The notes: generated by a model from the sequence alone, not told the origin. A DNA stretch of 42,951 bases from CALMEH01 sp964548225 (GCA_964548225.1 CAZJQP010000034.1:1-42951); one strand, 5' to 3'; counted from the stretch's first letter, positions 1 to 9,918 are shown. Numbers and translations are program-made.

Positions 1-117
1 TTCGTTTTTCTCTAAAATTTTGATTTTCGCGGGATGCTTTTCCGAGAATTGTTCATAAAACCGTCGCGCAGATTCGGTGTCGGGGAGATTTTTGATGAGA
101 AATTCGAGATTGTTCAC
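1..117 (-). CDS. Partial protein of unknown function (N-terminus only)
   Basis: An open frame of 39 codons starts at a GTG (115-117) and leaves the window at base 1. It reads MNNLEFLIKNLPDTE and continues as a charged, helical-looking peptide with no stop. It lies directly downstream of the NifA-like regulator gene on the same strand, across an 11-bp inverted repeat. An N-terminal run of the form 'NLPDTESARRFYE' is loosely reminiscent of glutamine synthetase adenylyltransferase N-termini. That is a weak guess, because too little is visible to assign a family. No Shine-Dalgarno sequence is seen, so the start is uncertain. Confidence 0.5.
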   Translation of the reverse strand, partial: MNNLEFLIKNLPDTESARRFYEQFSEKHPAKIKILEKNE

Positions 118-127
118 AGATAAATTT

Positions 128-197
128 TTAACGCAAAGACGCAAAGACGCAAAGGCGCAAAGAAAAAAAATCAAATAGTTTTGTGACTTTGCGTTAA
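128..197. repeat. Iterated-octamer hairpin (ACGCAAAG family)
   Basis: Four tandem 8-mers (ACGCAAAG three times, then GCGCAAAG) fill 131-162. The 11-bp sequence TTAACGCAAAG at 128-138 is perfectly inverted at 187-197. The element lies between the regulator gene and the partial gene and could form a hairpin in the transcript. It belongs to the family of iterated-word intergenic hairpins seen throughout the window. Confidence 0.85.
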
Positions 198-207
198 TAA
201 AAATCTC

Positions 208-1683
208 TCAATTCCGAAATCGCCTCGGATTAAGCCCGTATTTTTTTATTTTATATCCTAAAATTCTCTCCGTTGAATCAAGCATTCGCGCTGCTTTTGC
301 GGTGTTTCCGCGTGAAGATTTGAGCGCGTCTTGAATTAAATCGCGTTCGTAAGATTCAACTGCCGAAACGAGTGTTAATTTGGTTTCCGTTCCTGAAATT
401 TCGGCGGTTTGCAAAGTCGGCGGCAAGTGATGTCCGTGAATAACTTGCTCGTCGCAAACAAGGACGGCGCGTTCAATAACATTTTCGAGTTCGCGGACAT
501 TGCCGGGAAAATGATATTGCGTGAGCATATCAATCGCCGGAGTCGAAATTCGCTTAATAATTTTGTCGTGTTCACGCTCGTATTTTGCCAGAAAATGTTC
601 GGCAAGAAGTAAAATGTCGGATTTTCTTTCACGAAGCGGCGGCAGGAAAATCGTGAAGACGTTCAGACGGTAAAACAAATCTTCACGAAAACCGCTATTT
701 AAAACTTCTTCTTCGAGATTTTTTGTCGTTGCGGCAATCAATCGCACATTTGTCTTGATGATTTCCGAACCTCGCTCAAATTCTTTGTCTTGAATGACAC
801 GCAGAAGTTTAACTTGCGTCGCAGCGGGCAAATCGGCAATTTCGTCGAGAAAAACTGTGCCGCCAAATGCCGATGCAAACGCGCCTTTTTTGCGGCGTAA
901 ACCAAAAAGTTCGCTTTCAATCAAACTTTCAGGCAAAGCCGCGCAGTTTATTTTGATAAACGGTTTTTTGCTTCGGAGAGAATTATAATGAATTGCCTGG
1001 GCAATCATTTCCTTGCCTGTTCCCGATTCGCCACGCAATAAAATCGTTGCGTTTGAACGTGCTATTTGCGAAATCTGGTCTTGAATCTGCCGCATCTGCG
1101 CGGAATTTCCAAGAATGTTTGAAAAATCGTATTTTTCCTTCAATTTTTGTCGCAAATGCGAAGTTTCATCCGCCAATTTCGCTCGTTCGGCGGAAACAGC
1201 TTTTTCAACCTTAAAAGCTTGGGCGATAAGCGACGCAACAACTGACAAAAAAAGTTTGGCGCGTTCGGTTTCAAAAAAATTCATTTCTGCAAATTCTGCC
1301 GCAAACACACCCAAAATCTGATTTTCCAGACGCACAGGCAAGATAATTAAATTTGTTTCATTTGCCGGTTTCGGCAAAAAATCAAACGAATTTTCGCGGC
1401 TTAGGTGAGTCAAAACGAATGGTTCGCCGGTTTCAAAAACCTTTCGCAGAGGTGTTTTTTCGGCTTTGGTTTCGAGTCGTCGAAAATCCGCCGCAGTTAG
1501 ATTATTAACAGCAATCGGACTCAATTTATCAGTTTCATTTTGATAAATAAGCAGAAACGAACGCAAAACTCTGAAATCTACGGCGAGAATTTCCAAAACG
1601 CTCGAAAGATTCGATTTCGGAATGCTTGAATCGTTCAAAGTTTGGATAATCGCTTGAATTATTTCGAGTTCATTGATGTTCAT
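208..1683 (-). CDS. NifA-like GAF/AAA+/Fis-type regulator lacking the GAFTGA loop
   Basis: The 491-residue protein has an N-terminal GAF-like sensor (about 20-160), a short coiled-coil linker (165-185), a sigma54-activator-type AAA+ domain (about 188-425) and a C-terminal Fis-type helix-turn-helix (about 445-487, ending GYKIKKYGL). Walker A is GESGTGKE (218-225), Walker B is GGTVFLDE (274-281) and the arginine-finger segment is FREDLFYRLN. The part between ELFG (258-261) and GGTVFLDE is 12 residues instead of about 21. The piece equivalent to HEKGAFTGA, which contacts sigma54, is absent. A further VG dipeptide near residue 304 and the usual sensor I Asn (ATT instead of ATN) are also missing. 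ATPase residues remain, so it may act without sigma54, as TyrR does. The start is the ATG at 1683; no clear RBS. Confidence 0.9.
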   Translation of the reverse strand: MNINELEIIQAIIQTLNDSSIPKSNLSSVLEILAVDFRVLRSFLLIYQNETDKLSPIAVNNLTAADFRRLETKAEKTPLRKVFETGEPFVLTHLSRENSFDFLPKPANETNLIILPVRLENQILGVFAAEFAEMNFFETERAKLFLSVVASLIAQAFKVEKAVSAERAKLADETSHLRQKLKEKYDFSNILGNSAQMRQIQDQISQIARSNATILLRGESGTGKEMIAQAIHYNSLRSKKPFIKINCAALPESLIESELFGLRRKKGAFASAFGGTVFLDEIADLPAATQVKLLRVIQDKEFERGSEIIKTNVRLIAATTKNLEEEVLNSGFREDLFYRLNVFTIFLPPLRERKSDILLLAEHFLAKYEREHDKIIKRISTPAIDMLTQYHFPGNVRELENVIERAVLVCDEQVIHGHHLPPTLQTAEISGTETKLTLVSAVESYERDLIQDALKSSRGNTAKAARMLDSTERILGYKIKKYGLNPRRFRN

Positions 1684-1730
1684 CCGAATTCTTTTTTATC
1701 ACAAATAATTTATGTGTTCTATGTTTCTAT

Positions 1731-2633
1731 GTGGTAAATTTTGAATCTGTGGACGAAAAAAAATATTTTCAGATTGGAACAGATTCTCATAAAAAAAGAC
1801 TCGATGATTTTTTGTTTGATAAATTTCACAATTTAAGCAAAATGTATTTGCGCGAGCGTTTGAAACTTGGATTTTGTGAGGTCAACGGCTTTACGGGAAA
1901 CGCCGGAACTGTTTTGAAAACAAATGATTTTGTTGAACTCGAACTCAATTTGCAGAGAGAAACGGCGATGAAACCCGAAAATATTCCGCTCGAAATTATT
2001 TACGAAGAAGAAAATTTTTTAATAGTAAATAAACCGACAAATTTGCTTGTGCATCCGACTCACAGCGACCGCAACGGAACGCTTTTGAACGGATTATCAT
2101 TTTATTTGAATTCCAATTTTGAAACTCCGAATTCCAAAATCATTCGTCCGGGACTAATTCATCGGCTCGATAAACAAACTTCCGGTTTGATGGTGATTGC
2201 CAAGGATTCACGCACACATCGGATTTTGTCGAGTCATTTTCAAAGAAAATTGGTCGAGAAAAAATATCTCGCGCTGGTTGAAGGCGTTGTCAAAGAAGAT
2301 TTTGGCGAAATTCAAGCACCAATCGGACGTTTCGCGGAAAAGAAACATTGGAGCGTAAAAGCAGACGGAAAAGAATCGAAAAGTCGCTTTCGAGTTATCG
2401 AAAGATTGGCGGATACGACGCTTCTTGAACTCGAACCCGTAACGGGCAGAACAAATCAGCTTCGGATTCATTGCGCGTTCTTCGGGCATCCGATTTTGGG
2501 CGACCGAGAGCGCGGCGGACGCGAGTTTTCACGGCTTTGTTTGCACGCTTACAAACTTGCATTTTGGCACCCGAACGGTAATCGGTGGTGTGAATTTGAA
2601 ATTAATTTGCCATCGGAAATGACTTTGAAGTAA
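1731..2633 (+). CDS. RluA-family pseudouridine synthase
   Basis: The 300-residue enzyme should isomerise uridine to pseudouridine in ribosomal or transfer RNA. An S4 RNA-binding domain lies at about 20-75, followed by the catalytic domain with the family motif HRLDKQTSG (about 144-152), whose Asp is the catalytic residue. Downstream elements (KKYLALVEG, and GRTNQLRIH near the C-terminus) also match RluA/RluD. The reading frame opens at a GTG (1731). Another GTG at 1749 is possible and no ATG fits before the S4 domain. It is divergent from the regulator gene with only 47 bases between them, so the two promoters must overlap. Specificity (RluC, RluD or another member) cannot be read from the sequence. 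Confidence 0.9.
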   Translation: MVNFESVDEKKYFQIGTDSHKKRLDDFLFDKFHNLSKMYLRERLKLGFCEVNGFTGNAGTVLKTNDFVELELNLQRETAMKPENIPLEIIYEEENFLIVNKPTNLLVHPTHSDRNGTLLNGLSFYLNSNFETPNSKIIRPGLIHRLDKQTSGLMVIAKDSRTHRILSSHFQRKLVEKKYLALVEGVVKEDFGEIQAPIGRFAEKKHWSVKADGKESKSRFRVIERLADTTLLELEPVTGRTNQLRIHCAFFGHPILGDRERGGREFSRLCLHAYKLAFWHPNGNRWCEFEINLPSEMTLK

Positions 2634-2743
2634 ATATTTGAATCCATTTTTGAACATAAGCCGAAATATCTGCGGTGCAAAAAAAATATCAAAAATTAAG
2701 TCGAAAATTTCTCACATAAGTTTCTTTTGATTTGGAGGAAAAT

Positions 2744-5700
2744 ATGAAGAAAAGTGAGATTGGTTTTGTCGGAAAATTTGGTCGGAAATGGTTTTGGGTT
2801 TCGTTTGCGATTTTGATTGTTGTCGGCATTTGCGTTTATTTTTTAGCAAATTCAGCGCAGGTTATCGGTAAAAATCGAAATGAAAATGAAAAACTTCAAA
2901 TTCGTGAAGAAATTCTTGCGGCAGTTGGAAAATTGCCGATGACTTTTGAAATTAATCAAGGTCAGACGAATGAAGCGGTGCTTTTTCTTTCGCGCGGGAC
3001 GAATTATAATCTGTATCTCACTGCAAATAAGGCGATTCTTTCGCTTTACAAAAAGGACAATGAGGCAACCGCGACGTTTGAGATGGCTTTAGCAAATTCA
3101 AATCCTGCACCGAAAATCGGTGGTGTTGGCGACCTCGAAGGCAAAGTAAATTACATTTTCGGCAAACAGAGCAAAGATTGGAAAACAGATGTTTCCACGT
3201 TCGCAAAGGTCAAATACGCAGAAGTTTATAAAGGCATTGATCTTATTTATTACGGCAAGCAGTCAGAGTTGGAATACGATTTTGTTGTTGCACCAAACGC
3301 AAATCCCGATGAAATTCGGATGATTTTTGGAGGTGCGGAAGCCGTTTCGATTGATGAACAGACGGGTGATTTGATTTTACAAACCGCCAGAGGCGAAATC
3401 CGTCAACATGCGCCGATTATTTATCAGGAAATTGGCGGTGTGCGAAAAACGGTTCAAGGTTGCTACAAAATTTTTGAAACGCAAGAAATCGGTTTTGAGA
3501 TTGGCGATTATGACCAAAACGAAACGCTTGTAATTGACCCGATTCTGATTTATTCGACTTATTTGGGCGGCAGTGATGCGTTTTCGACGGCAAACGACGG
3601 AACGGTTTCGCGCGGCGACATCGGATACAGCGTGGCGGTTGATGAAAACGGTTTTACATACATTGCGGGCGCAGCGCATTCGACGGATTTTCCGTTAGCC
3701 AATGCAGTTCAAACGCAATGCTCCACAACCTTGCCGAACAATCCGAACTTTGGCTGCATTGACGCTTTCGTAACAAAATTTGACCAAACTCGCAACGAAT
3801 TGATTTATTCGACTTATCTCGGCGGATTTAGAACGGCTGACGGTTTGGGCATTGATATTGCAAAAAGCATCGCGGCAGAAACGAGTGGCAACGCATATAT
3901 CACAGGTTTTACAAATTCGCCCGATTATCCGACAACAGCCGGCGCGTTTCAGAGATTTTTTCCGTGTCTTGCGGGCGGAAATGCGGGCGGTTGCTCTTTT
4001 GTAACAAAATTGAGCGCGACCGGAACGATTGTTTATTCTACTTTTCTTGGCGGAAATGCTTCGTCGGGTATTAATTACGAAGGCGCAACCGGCATTGCGG
4101 TTGACAGCGGCGGAAGTGCTTACGTTGTCGGCAATACACAAATTTCCAGCTTTCCGGTGCTGAATGGCTTTCGCACTAAATGTTTTGTTCCGCGTCCGGG
4201 AAATCCTGATACTTACTGTGACGGAAGTTGGGGCTTTTTGACCAAACTCAAGGCAGATGGTTCGGATTTGCTTTATTCGACATTTATCGGCGGCGAACCA
4301 AAATTCGGAGGAGCAATCTCCCCGATTGTTGAGGCAAATGACGTTGCGGTTGATAATCAGGGTAACGCATACATTATTGGCGGCACGAATAAAAATTTTC
4401 CGGTGCGCCGAGCCTTACCCGGACAGGGAACTTTTCAAAGCAATACGGCAAACTGCACGTTATATTATACGCAATGTTTTGACGCTTTTGTGATGAAAAT
4501 CAATACGAATGCAATCGGCGCGGCTTCGCTCGGTTTTTCGACGTTTCTCGGCGGCGACAGCTTCGATTTAGCAACCGGCGTGGCGATTGATACTGAGAAA
4601 AATATCTACGTTACGGGTTATACAAATTCAAACAATTTCCCGATAACGCCAAACGCTTCCGATAATTCGTGCGGAAATATGCTTTCCTGCACAGCAAGCG
4701 AGATCGAACGCCGCGATACTTTTATAACAAAAATTAAAGCCAATCTTTCAGGTTTTTCCTATTCGACATTTGTCGGTGGCGACGCAGGTGAAGTAGCGGG
4801 CAAAATTGCCGTTGACAGTAGCGGCAACGCTTTTATTACCGGTTCGACCAATTCGACAGATTTTCCGACTACGGCAAATGCGCTTCAGCAAACATTGAAC
4901 GGAGCGCAATCTGCCGCATATTTTGCAAAATTCAGTTCCGGCGGAGACCGGGATTATTCTACTTATCTGCGCGGAACGCAAAATAACGAAGCCAATTCTT
5001 TCACTCTCGGAAACGACATTTTTGTTGATGCGGGCGGCAACGCGCACCTCACGGGCGGGACAACATCACACGAATTTCCGACAACTAACAATGCCGTTCA
5101 GTTTGTTAATCGTTCGCAAAACAACGTGCCGTTTTCGGTGTTCGGCTACAATGCTTTTTACGCCGTAATCGGCGATCCGACTCCGGTTGTTTTTATTCCC
5201 GGCGTTTCGGGGAGTGTTTTGAAGGATTCTTCAGCCGGAAATCTTGAGCGTTGGGTTGGAATTGATCTTTCAAACGACCATCGTTTTCTGACGCTTAATC
5301 CGGCTTCGCCTTTCTTTAGAGGAAATTCCATCTTCGCGGCGGATGCGCTTCGCGCCGTTTTGCCGACTACTCCGGCATTACGTGCAGACTTTTATGACCC
5401 GTTGATAAAATCTCTGAAATTTCGCGGCGGTTATGTCGAATACGATGTTAATGACGACCCGAATCGCCGAACGCTTGGTGGTTGTGATGTTGTGAATCAA
5501 CAATCGAAAGGTCCTTCGCTTTTTATTCTCGCATACGATTGGCGAAAAGATAATGCCGAAATTGCGAATCAGAGGCTCGCCGATTATGTGCAGTGTATTG
5601 AGCAATTTTACGGGGCGAACACGAAAATCAACATCGTCGCTCACAGTATGGGAAACTACATTGCGCGGCGTTATATTCTTGACCATCCGAACAAAGTGAA

Positions 5701-8700
5701 CAAACACATCAGCATTGGTGCGCCTTGGCTCGGCGGTCCGAAAATTATCAATGTTCTGGCGACCGGACAATTTTTTGATACATTCGGGGAAAAAGTTGCG
5801 GTTGCGGGCGATGATACGTTCAAATTTTTGGTAGAAGACTTCACTGCCGCGCATCAGATACTTCCGTCGCGTTCGTTCTTCGCGCTCGGCGGTCGTCCGT
5901 ATTACGAGAAAGATGCAAACGGGAATTTCAAAATTTACAATTCCTACGAAGATTTTATCGCACGGATGAACGAGCTTTATCCGCGCACACGACCGGGCGA
6001 CGCAGGCAGATTGTTTCACGATTATCCCGGACAGGACGATTGGCGCAACGACACGAGCGGCGTGCAGTATTATCATATTTTGGGCTTGCGCTCGAAGGAA
6101 GATACGGTTGGCACAGTTATCAAAGAACCGACTAAAGAAGTATGCATACAGATCGGTAGCACGACAGTTTGCCGCGATGCGACGACTTACAAACTTTTGA
6201 AGGTTATGGGCGACGGAACAGTTCCGCGTTTGAGCGCGGAGCGAAAAAGAAACGGCATAAATTTAAATTCGCCGAATGCCCGTGTCGTGCCTTTCGTTTC
6301 ATTGAGCGAGGATACGGACAAATTAGTTGAACACACCGGATTGACCCAAAATCCATCGGTGCAAAAAGCTGTTTTGCAGTTTCTCGGCGAACCTGTTCAG
6401 ACAAATTCGCCTTTATCTTCGGAGTTTGGTGGAGAAACTGCCGAATCCTTTGCTGTGCCGCCCGTGCCGCTTCTGCCGACTTATGGAATAAATTTTGCCG
6501 GACTCAATGCCGTTAAGGTGGCGGACGATTTCGGCAACACGACCGAGCCTTTGCCGAATGCCGCAGGTTTTATCACGACCGTTCCGGGCGTTGATTATCA
6601 AAAACCCGGTTTGGATTTTATCGCTTTGACGCTTCCGACCGGACAAAATTTTACAATCACGTTCACGATGCCGAATCAGCCGATTATGATTGAATGGACG
6701 AAAGGCACAAAAAAATTGATGACCGCAGCCGGACGTTATCTCGATTTGAATTTGCCGCAGAATACGAATGTGCGGCTGACAATTACGACCAACGGCGTGC
6801 AGGATTTGCGTTACGACGCGGACAATAACGGAACTTTTGAAACTATTATCAATCCGACGGCGCAAACTTCCGGCGCAAATGCCAATGATAAAGACGCGCC
6901 TCTGATTTCATTTGACGAAACAATGCAGGGCGGAATGTCAAATCTTGCGCTTAGCGCAATTGACGGCGGAAGCGGCGTTAGTTCGTTGATGTATTCGACC
7001 AACGGCACGAACTATCAGCCATACACCACACCTTTAACGCTAAACGCTTCGCAAACGGTCTACGCATTTTCGGACGATAACAATGGAAATCGCTCGTCAA
7101 CCGTTTCATATCAAACAGGTTCGTTTAAAGTTAAAGTCAACGGAAACATTGCCGATGGTAATAATAACGGGGTTTCCGATGTTGTTTTGAATTTAACGGA
7201 TTCAAACAACGCGACGCTGACGACGCAAACCGTCGGCGGTGGAATCTATTTGCTGGCAGGTTTAACGGCGGGCAATTCCTACACGCTTGCGCCCGAACAT
7301 CCCTTTTACACATTCACGCCGCAAAGCGTTCAATTAAACAATCTTTCGCAAAGCGCAACTGTCAATTTCACCGCCACGCGCAAGGTTTTTAACATTTCTG
7401 GGCGCGTTACCGACCAAAACAACAACGGCGTGGCAGGTGTTTTGCTGACTTTGAATAACGGGCAAACTACCAATACGGATTCAAACGGAAATTACACATT
7501 TTCAATTCTCGAAGCGGGCGAAGATTACATCATCACTGCCTCGAAGCCGTTTTTCGAGTTTGACCAAACGGCTTTGCAAATTCTCGAATTGGACGCAAAC
7601 GAAACGGTTAATTTTAAAGGTTTCCAAAGACGTTTCGGCATCAGCGGGCGCATCACCAACACCGATGACAACGGATTTGCACGAGTCAGCGTAACGGTTT
7701 CGGGCAATGGTCAAACTTTCACGACACAAACCGATGATTCGGGTTTTTACTTTTTTGACGAACTCGCGGGCGGCGAAAATTATACTGTTACACCTTCAAA
7801 AGCGGGCGCGGATTTTGTTCCGCAAAACCTTGCGTTTAATAATCTGAGCAACGAAGCAAACGGAAATTTTACTTCGCCGACTTCGCCGAATACTTGGACG
7901 GGCGAAATATCTTCCGATTGGTTTGACGGCACGAATTGGGTTGGCGGCGCAGTTCCGCCTGAAACGGCAAATGTTTTCATTCCGTCGGGCGCATTGAACG
8001 AAATCTTTATCGGTTCGGACAATGTAGTTGTCGCCGGATTAAATCTGGAATCGGGGCGGACGCTGACAATCGGTGTGGGAAAAACTTTGACGGTTCAAAA
8101 CAACGCGATTATTAACGGAAATTTGAACGGCGAAGGAATTTTCAACTGTAATGACACGGCAACATTCAGTGGAACTGAAGTGCAAAGCATTCCGCAAAGC
8201 ATTCTCAACAATTTGACGCTGAATAACTCAGCCGGATTGACGCTTTCGGGAAATGTAAATATCGGCGGCACGCTTAATTTGACCAACGGAATTATTAAAA
8301 CGAACGAATTTGTTTTGACGCTCGACAACGCGGCGATTTCGCAGAGAACAAGCGGTTTTGTTATCGGTAATTTGCAAAAGAATTTCGCCGGTAATGCTGA
8401 TTTGTCGAAAAATGCACAGCGTAATTTGTCATTCGTTTTTCACGTCGGCACAAACTCGGACGGCGCGGATTATTCGCCCGTCGAAGCCAATATCACGAGC
8501 GTTTCGGGCAGTTCGGGATATTTGACGGTCAAGGCTTTTGACACCGTTTCGCCCGCGCCGATTTCGAGCGCGAAAATCTCCCGTTATTGGGATTTGGACG
8601 GCGCAAATATCGTCGCAGATTTGAGTTTTTCATATCTTGATGAAGATGACGACGGGATAAATAATCCGGCGAATTTGCGAATTTTCCGCAATGCCCAAAA

Positions 8701-9064
8701 TGTCTGTTTAAACGATTGTGTAGATGAAACAGCGCGAACCGCGAACATTTCAAATGTTTCTCAGTTTTCGCCTTGGACGATTGCCGAACTTGCGCCGACG
8801 GCGGCAAATGTCAGCATTTCGGGCAGAGTTTTTAACCCAAACGGACAAGCAATCAGAAACGCAACGGTTGAAATGATTGACGCAAACGGCGCGATTCTTT
8901 CCGTAAAAACAAACGCTTTCGGATATTTTCATTTTGAAACGGTTGAAGTCGGGCAAACTTATATTTTCAATGTCAAACACAAAATCTACCGATTCAATCC
9001 GCAAGTTGTTACCGTTTCGGATGAACTCCAAAATCTTGAATTTACAGGTGTTTTGATTGAATAA
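2744..9064 (+). CDS. Giant exported protein: DUF7948, SBBP propeller, LCAT-like lipase, CarboxypepD-reg repeats
   Basis: The start is the ATG at 2744, with GGAGG at 2734-2738; an upstream in-frame TTG at 2732 lies over this RBS. The product is 2106 residues. A membrane segment or uncleaved signal lies at about 12-32, followed by a DUF7948-like region (about 55-265) and a run of SBBP propeller repeats (about 268-800; recurring YSTYLGG and DSSGNAYITG-like strands). An alpha/beta hydrolase of the lecithin:cholesterol acyltransferase type covers about 811-1215. Nucleophile Ser968 sits in AHSMG, Asp1157 in GDGTVP and His1197 in VEHTGL, so the triad looks complete. Then come an Ig-like stretch, three carboxypeptidase-regulatory-like repeats (about 1462-1710), a beta-helix-like region and a last regulatory-like repeat (about 2020-2106). 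A surface or extracellular lipid hydrolase or acyltransferase is inferred. No sorting signal is recognised at the C-terminus. Confidence 0.88.
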   Translation: MKKSEIGFVGKFGRKWFWVSFAILIVVGICVYFLANSAQVIGKNRNENEKLQIREEILAAVGKLPMTFEINQGQTNEAVLFLSRGTNYNLYLTANKAILSLYKKDNEATATFEMALANSNPAPKIGGVGDLEGKVNYIFGKQSKDWKTDVSTFAKVKYAEVYKGIDLIYYGKQSELEYDFVVAPNANPDEIRMIFGGAEAVSIDEQTGDLILQTARGEIRQHAPIIYQEIGGVRKTVQGCYKIFETQEIGFEIGDYDQNETLVIDPILIYSTYLGGSDAFSTANDGTVSRGDIGYSVAVDENGFTYIAGAAHSTDFPLANAVQTQCSTTLPNNPNFGCIDAFVTKFDQTRNELIYSTYLGGFRTADGLGIDIAKSIAAETSGNAYITGFTNSPDYPTTAGAFQRFFPCLAGGNAGGCSFVTKLSATGTIVYSTFLGGNASSGINYEGATGIAVDSGGSAYVVGNTQISSFPVLNGFRTKCFVPRPGNPDTYCDGSWGFLTKLKADGSDLLYSTFIGGEPKFGGAISPIVEANDVAVDNQGNAYIIGGTNKNFPVRRALPGQGTFQSNTANCTLYYTQCFDAFVMKINTNAIGAASLGFSTFLGGDSFDLATGVAIDTEKNIYVTGYTNSNNFPITPNASDNSCGNMLSCTASEIERRDTFITKIKANLSGFSYSTFVGGDAGEVAGKIAVDSSGNAFITGSTNSTDFPTTANALQQTLNGAQSAAYFAKFSSGGDRDYSTYLRGTQNNEANSFTLGNDIFVDAGGNAHLTGGTTSHEFPTTNNAVQFVNRSQNNVPFSVFGYNAFYAVIGDPTPVVFIPGVSGSVLKDSSAGNLERWVGIDLSNDHRFLTLNPASPFFRGNSIFAADALRAVLPTTPALRADFYDPLIKSLKFRGGYVEYDVNDDPNRRTLGGCDVVNQQSKGPSLFILAYDWRKDNAEIANQRLADYVQCIEQFYGANTKINIVAHSMGNYIARRYILDHPNKVNKHISIGAPWLGGPKIINVLATGQFFDTFGEKVAVAGDDTFKFLVEDFTAAHQILPSRSFFALGGRPYYEKDANGNFKIYNSYEDFIARMNELYPRTRPGDAGRLFHDYPGQDDWRNDTSGVQYYHILGLRSKEDTVGTVIKEPTKEVCIQIGSTTVCRDATTYKLLKVMGDGTVPRLSAERKRNGINLNSPNARVVPFVSLSEDTDKLVEHTGLTQNPSVQKAVLQFLGEPVQTNSPLSSEFGGETAESFAVPPVPLLPTYGINFAGLNAVKVADDFGNTTEPLPNAAGFITTVPGVDYQKPGLDFIALTLPTGQNFTITFTMPNQPIMIEWTKGTKKLMTAAGRYLDLNLPQNTNVRLTITTNGVQDLRYDADNNGTFETIINPTAQTSGANANDKDAPLISFDETMQGGMSNLALSAIDGGSGVSSLMYSTNGTNYQPYTTPLTLNASQTVYAFSDDNNGNRSSTVSYQTGSFKVKVNGNIADGNNNGVSDVVLNLTDSNNATLTTQTVGGGIYLLAGLTAGNSYTLAPEHPFYTFTPQSVQLNNLSQSATVNFTATRKVFNISGRVTDQNNNGVAGVLLTLNNGQTTNTDSNGNYTFSILEAGEDYIITASKPFFEFDQTALQILELDANETVNFKGFQRRFGISGRITNTDDNGFARVSVTVSGNGQTFTTQTDDSGFYFFDELAGGENYTVTPSKAGADFVPQNLAFNNLSNEANGNFTSPTSPNTWTGEISSDWFDGTNWVGGAVPPETANVFIPSGALNEIFIGSDNVVVAGLNLESGRTLTIGVGKTLTVQNNAIINGNLNGEGIFNCNDTATFSGTEVQSIPQSILNNLTLNNSAGLTLSGNVNIGGTLNLTNGIIKTNEFVLTLDNAAISQRTSGFVIGNLQKNFAGNADLSKNAQRNLSFVFHVGTNSDGADYSPVEANITSVSGSSGYLTVKAFDTVSPAPISSAKISRYWDLDGANIVADLSFSYLDEDDDGINNPANLRIFRNAQNVCLNDCVDETARTANISNVSQFSPWTIAELAPTAANVSISGRVFNPNGQAIRNATVEMIDANGAILSVKTNAFGYFHFETVEVGQTYIFNVKHKIYRFNPQVVTVSDELQNLEFTGVLIE

Positions 9065-9134
9065 AACCGAGAAAGACACGAAAAGACGCGAAAAACAAAT
9101 CAAAATTTTTCGCGCCTTTTCGCCTCTTTCGGTT
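9065..9134. terminator. Bidirectional hairpin between convergent genes
   Basis: The sequence starts AACCGAGAAAGACACG immediately after the stop of the giant gene and returns as its imperfect complement, ending CTCTTTCGGTT. The arms are built from a word close to ACGAAAAG and contain A- and T-rich runs. It fills the spacer between the + strand giant gene and the - strand terC, so it probably ends transcripts from both sides. It is one of the iterated-word hairpins. Confidence 0.7.
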
Positions 9135-9141
9135 AATAATT

Positions 9142-9918
9142 TTAAGACCGTGCGATTGCGGCGTTTTCGTCCTCGTCGCTGTATGGTTTGTGCAGATCAA
9201 CGGGTTTCTGTTTAGTTTTTCTGAGGCGCATATTCAGCAATTCGACCATAACCGAAAACGCCATTGCAAAATAGATGTAACCTTTCGGAATTTTCTGATG
9301 AAAACCTTCCGCGAGAAGCGTTACGCCGATTAAAAGCAAAAAAGCGAGCGCAAGCATTTTAACCGTCGGATGCCGTTGGACAAACGCGCCGATTGAGCTT
9401 GCAAAAAGCATCATTGCAATAATCGAAACAACGACCGCCGCAATCATAATCCAAACTTGGTCAACCATTCCGATTGCCGTAATTACGGAATCAAGCGAAA
9501 ACACGATGTCGAGCAAAGTTATCTGAATGATAACGCTTGTGAACGAGGCATAAACCTTTTTCGATGCCGCGCCTTCTTCGCCTTCGAGCGAACCGTGAAT
9601 TTCGTGCGTTGATTTAGCGATTAAAAACAAACCGCCGATAATCAAAATAAGATCGCGCCCCGAAACCGCGTGATTAACTACGGGAAGCGTAAAAAGCGGT
9701 TGGGTTAAACTCATCACCCACGAGAGCGAAAAAAGCAAAATCACACGCATTATCAAAGCCATTGAAAGCCCGATATAACGCGCTTTCCCTTGCTGTTCGG
9801 CGGGAAGTTTGCCAGCCAGAATCGAGATAAAAATTATGTTGTCAATACCGAGAACGAGTTCTAAAACCGTCAATGTCAGAAACGCAATCCAAATTTGCGG
9901 ATCAGCCAAAAATTCCAT
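9142..9918 (-). CDS. TerC-family integral membrane protein
   Basis: The 258-residue, strongly hydrophobic protein has about seven transmembrane segments. It carries the TerC signature of an acidic residue in the first helix (LELVLGIDNIIFI, about 20-32) and a second one (LDIVFSLDSVITA, about 134-146). The family (TerC, Alx, YoaE) is linked to metal-ion homeostasis, mainly manganese export and tellurite resistance, in the inner membrane. The start ATG at 9918 places the first helix directly at the N-terminus, as usual for the family. The C-terminal tail is short and charged, with no CBS or CorC domain. It stands alone, convergent with the preceding giant gene. The exact substrate cannot be read from sequence. 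Confidence 0.9.
   Translation of the reverse strand: MEFLADPQIWIAFLTLTVLELVLGIDNIIFISILAGKLPAEQQGKARYIGLSMALIMRVILLFSLSWVMSLTQPLFTLPVVNHAVSGRDLILIIGGLFLIAKSTHEIHGSLEGEEGAASKKVYASFTSVIIQITLLDIVFSLDSVITAIGMVDQVWIMIAAVVVSIIAMMLFASSIGAFVQRHPTVKMLALAFLLLIGVTLLAEGFHQKIPKGYIYFAMAFSVMVELLNMRLRKTKQKPVDLHKPYSDEDENAAIARS

Noticed and set aside
2732..2743. TTG start of the giant gene
   Set aside because: These codons overlap the GGAGG ribosome site that serves the ATG at 2744.
5378..6076. A 232-codon minus-strand frame inside the giant gene
   Set aside because: It lies antisense to the conserved lipase domain and shows no motif or ribosome site.
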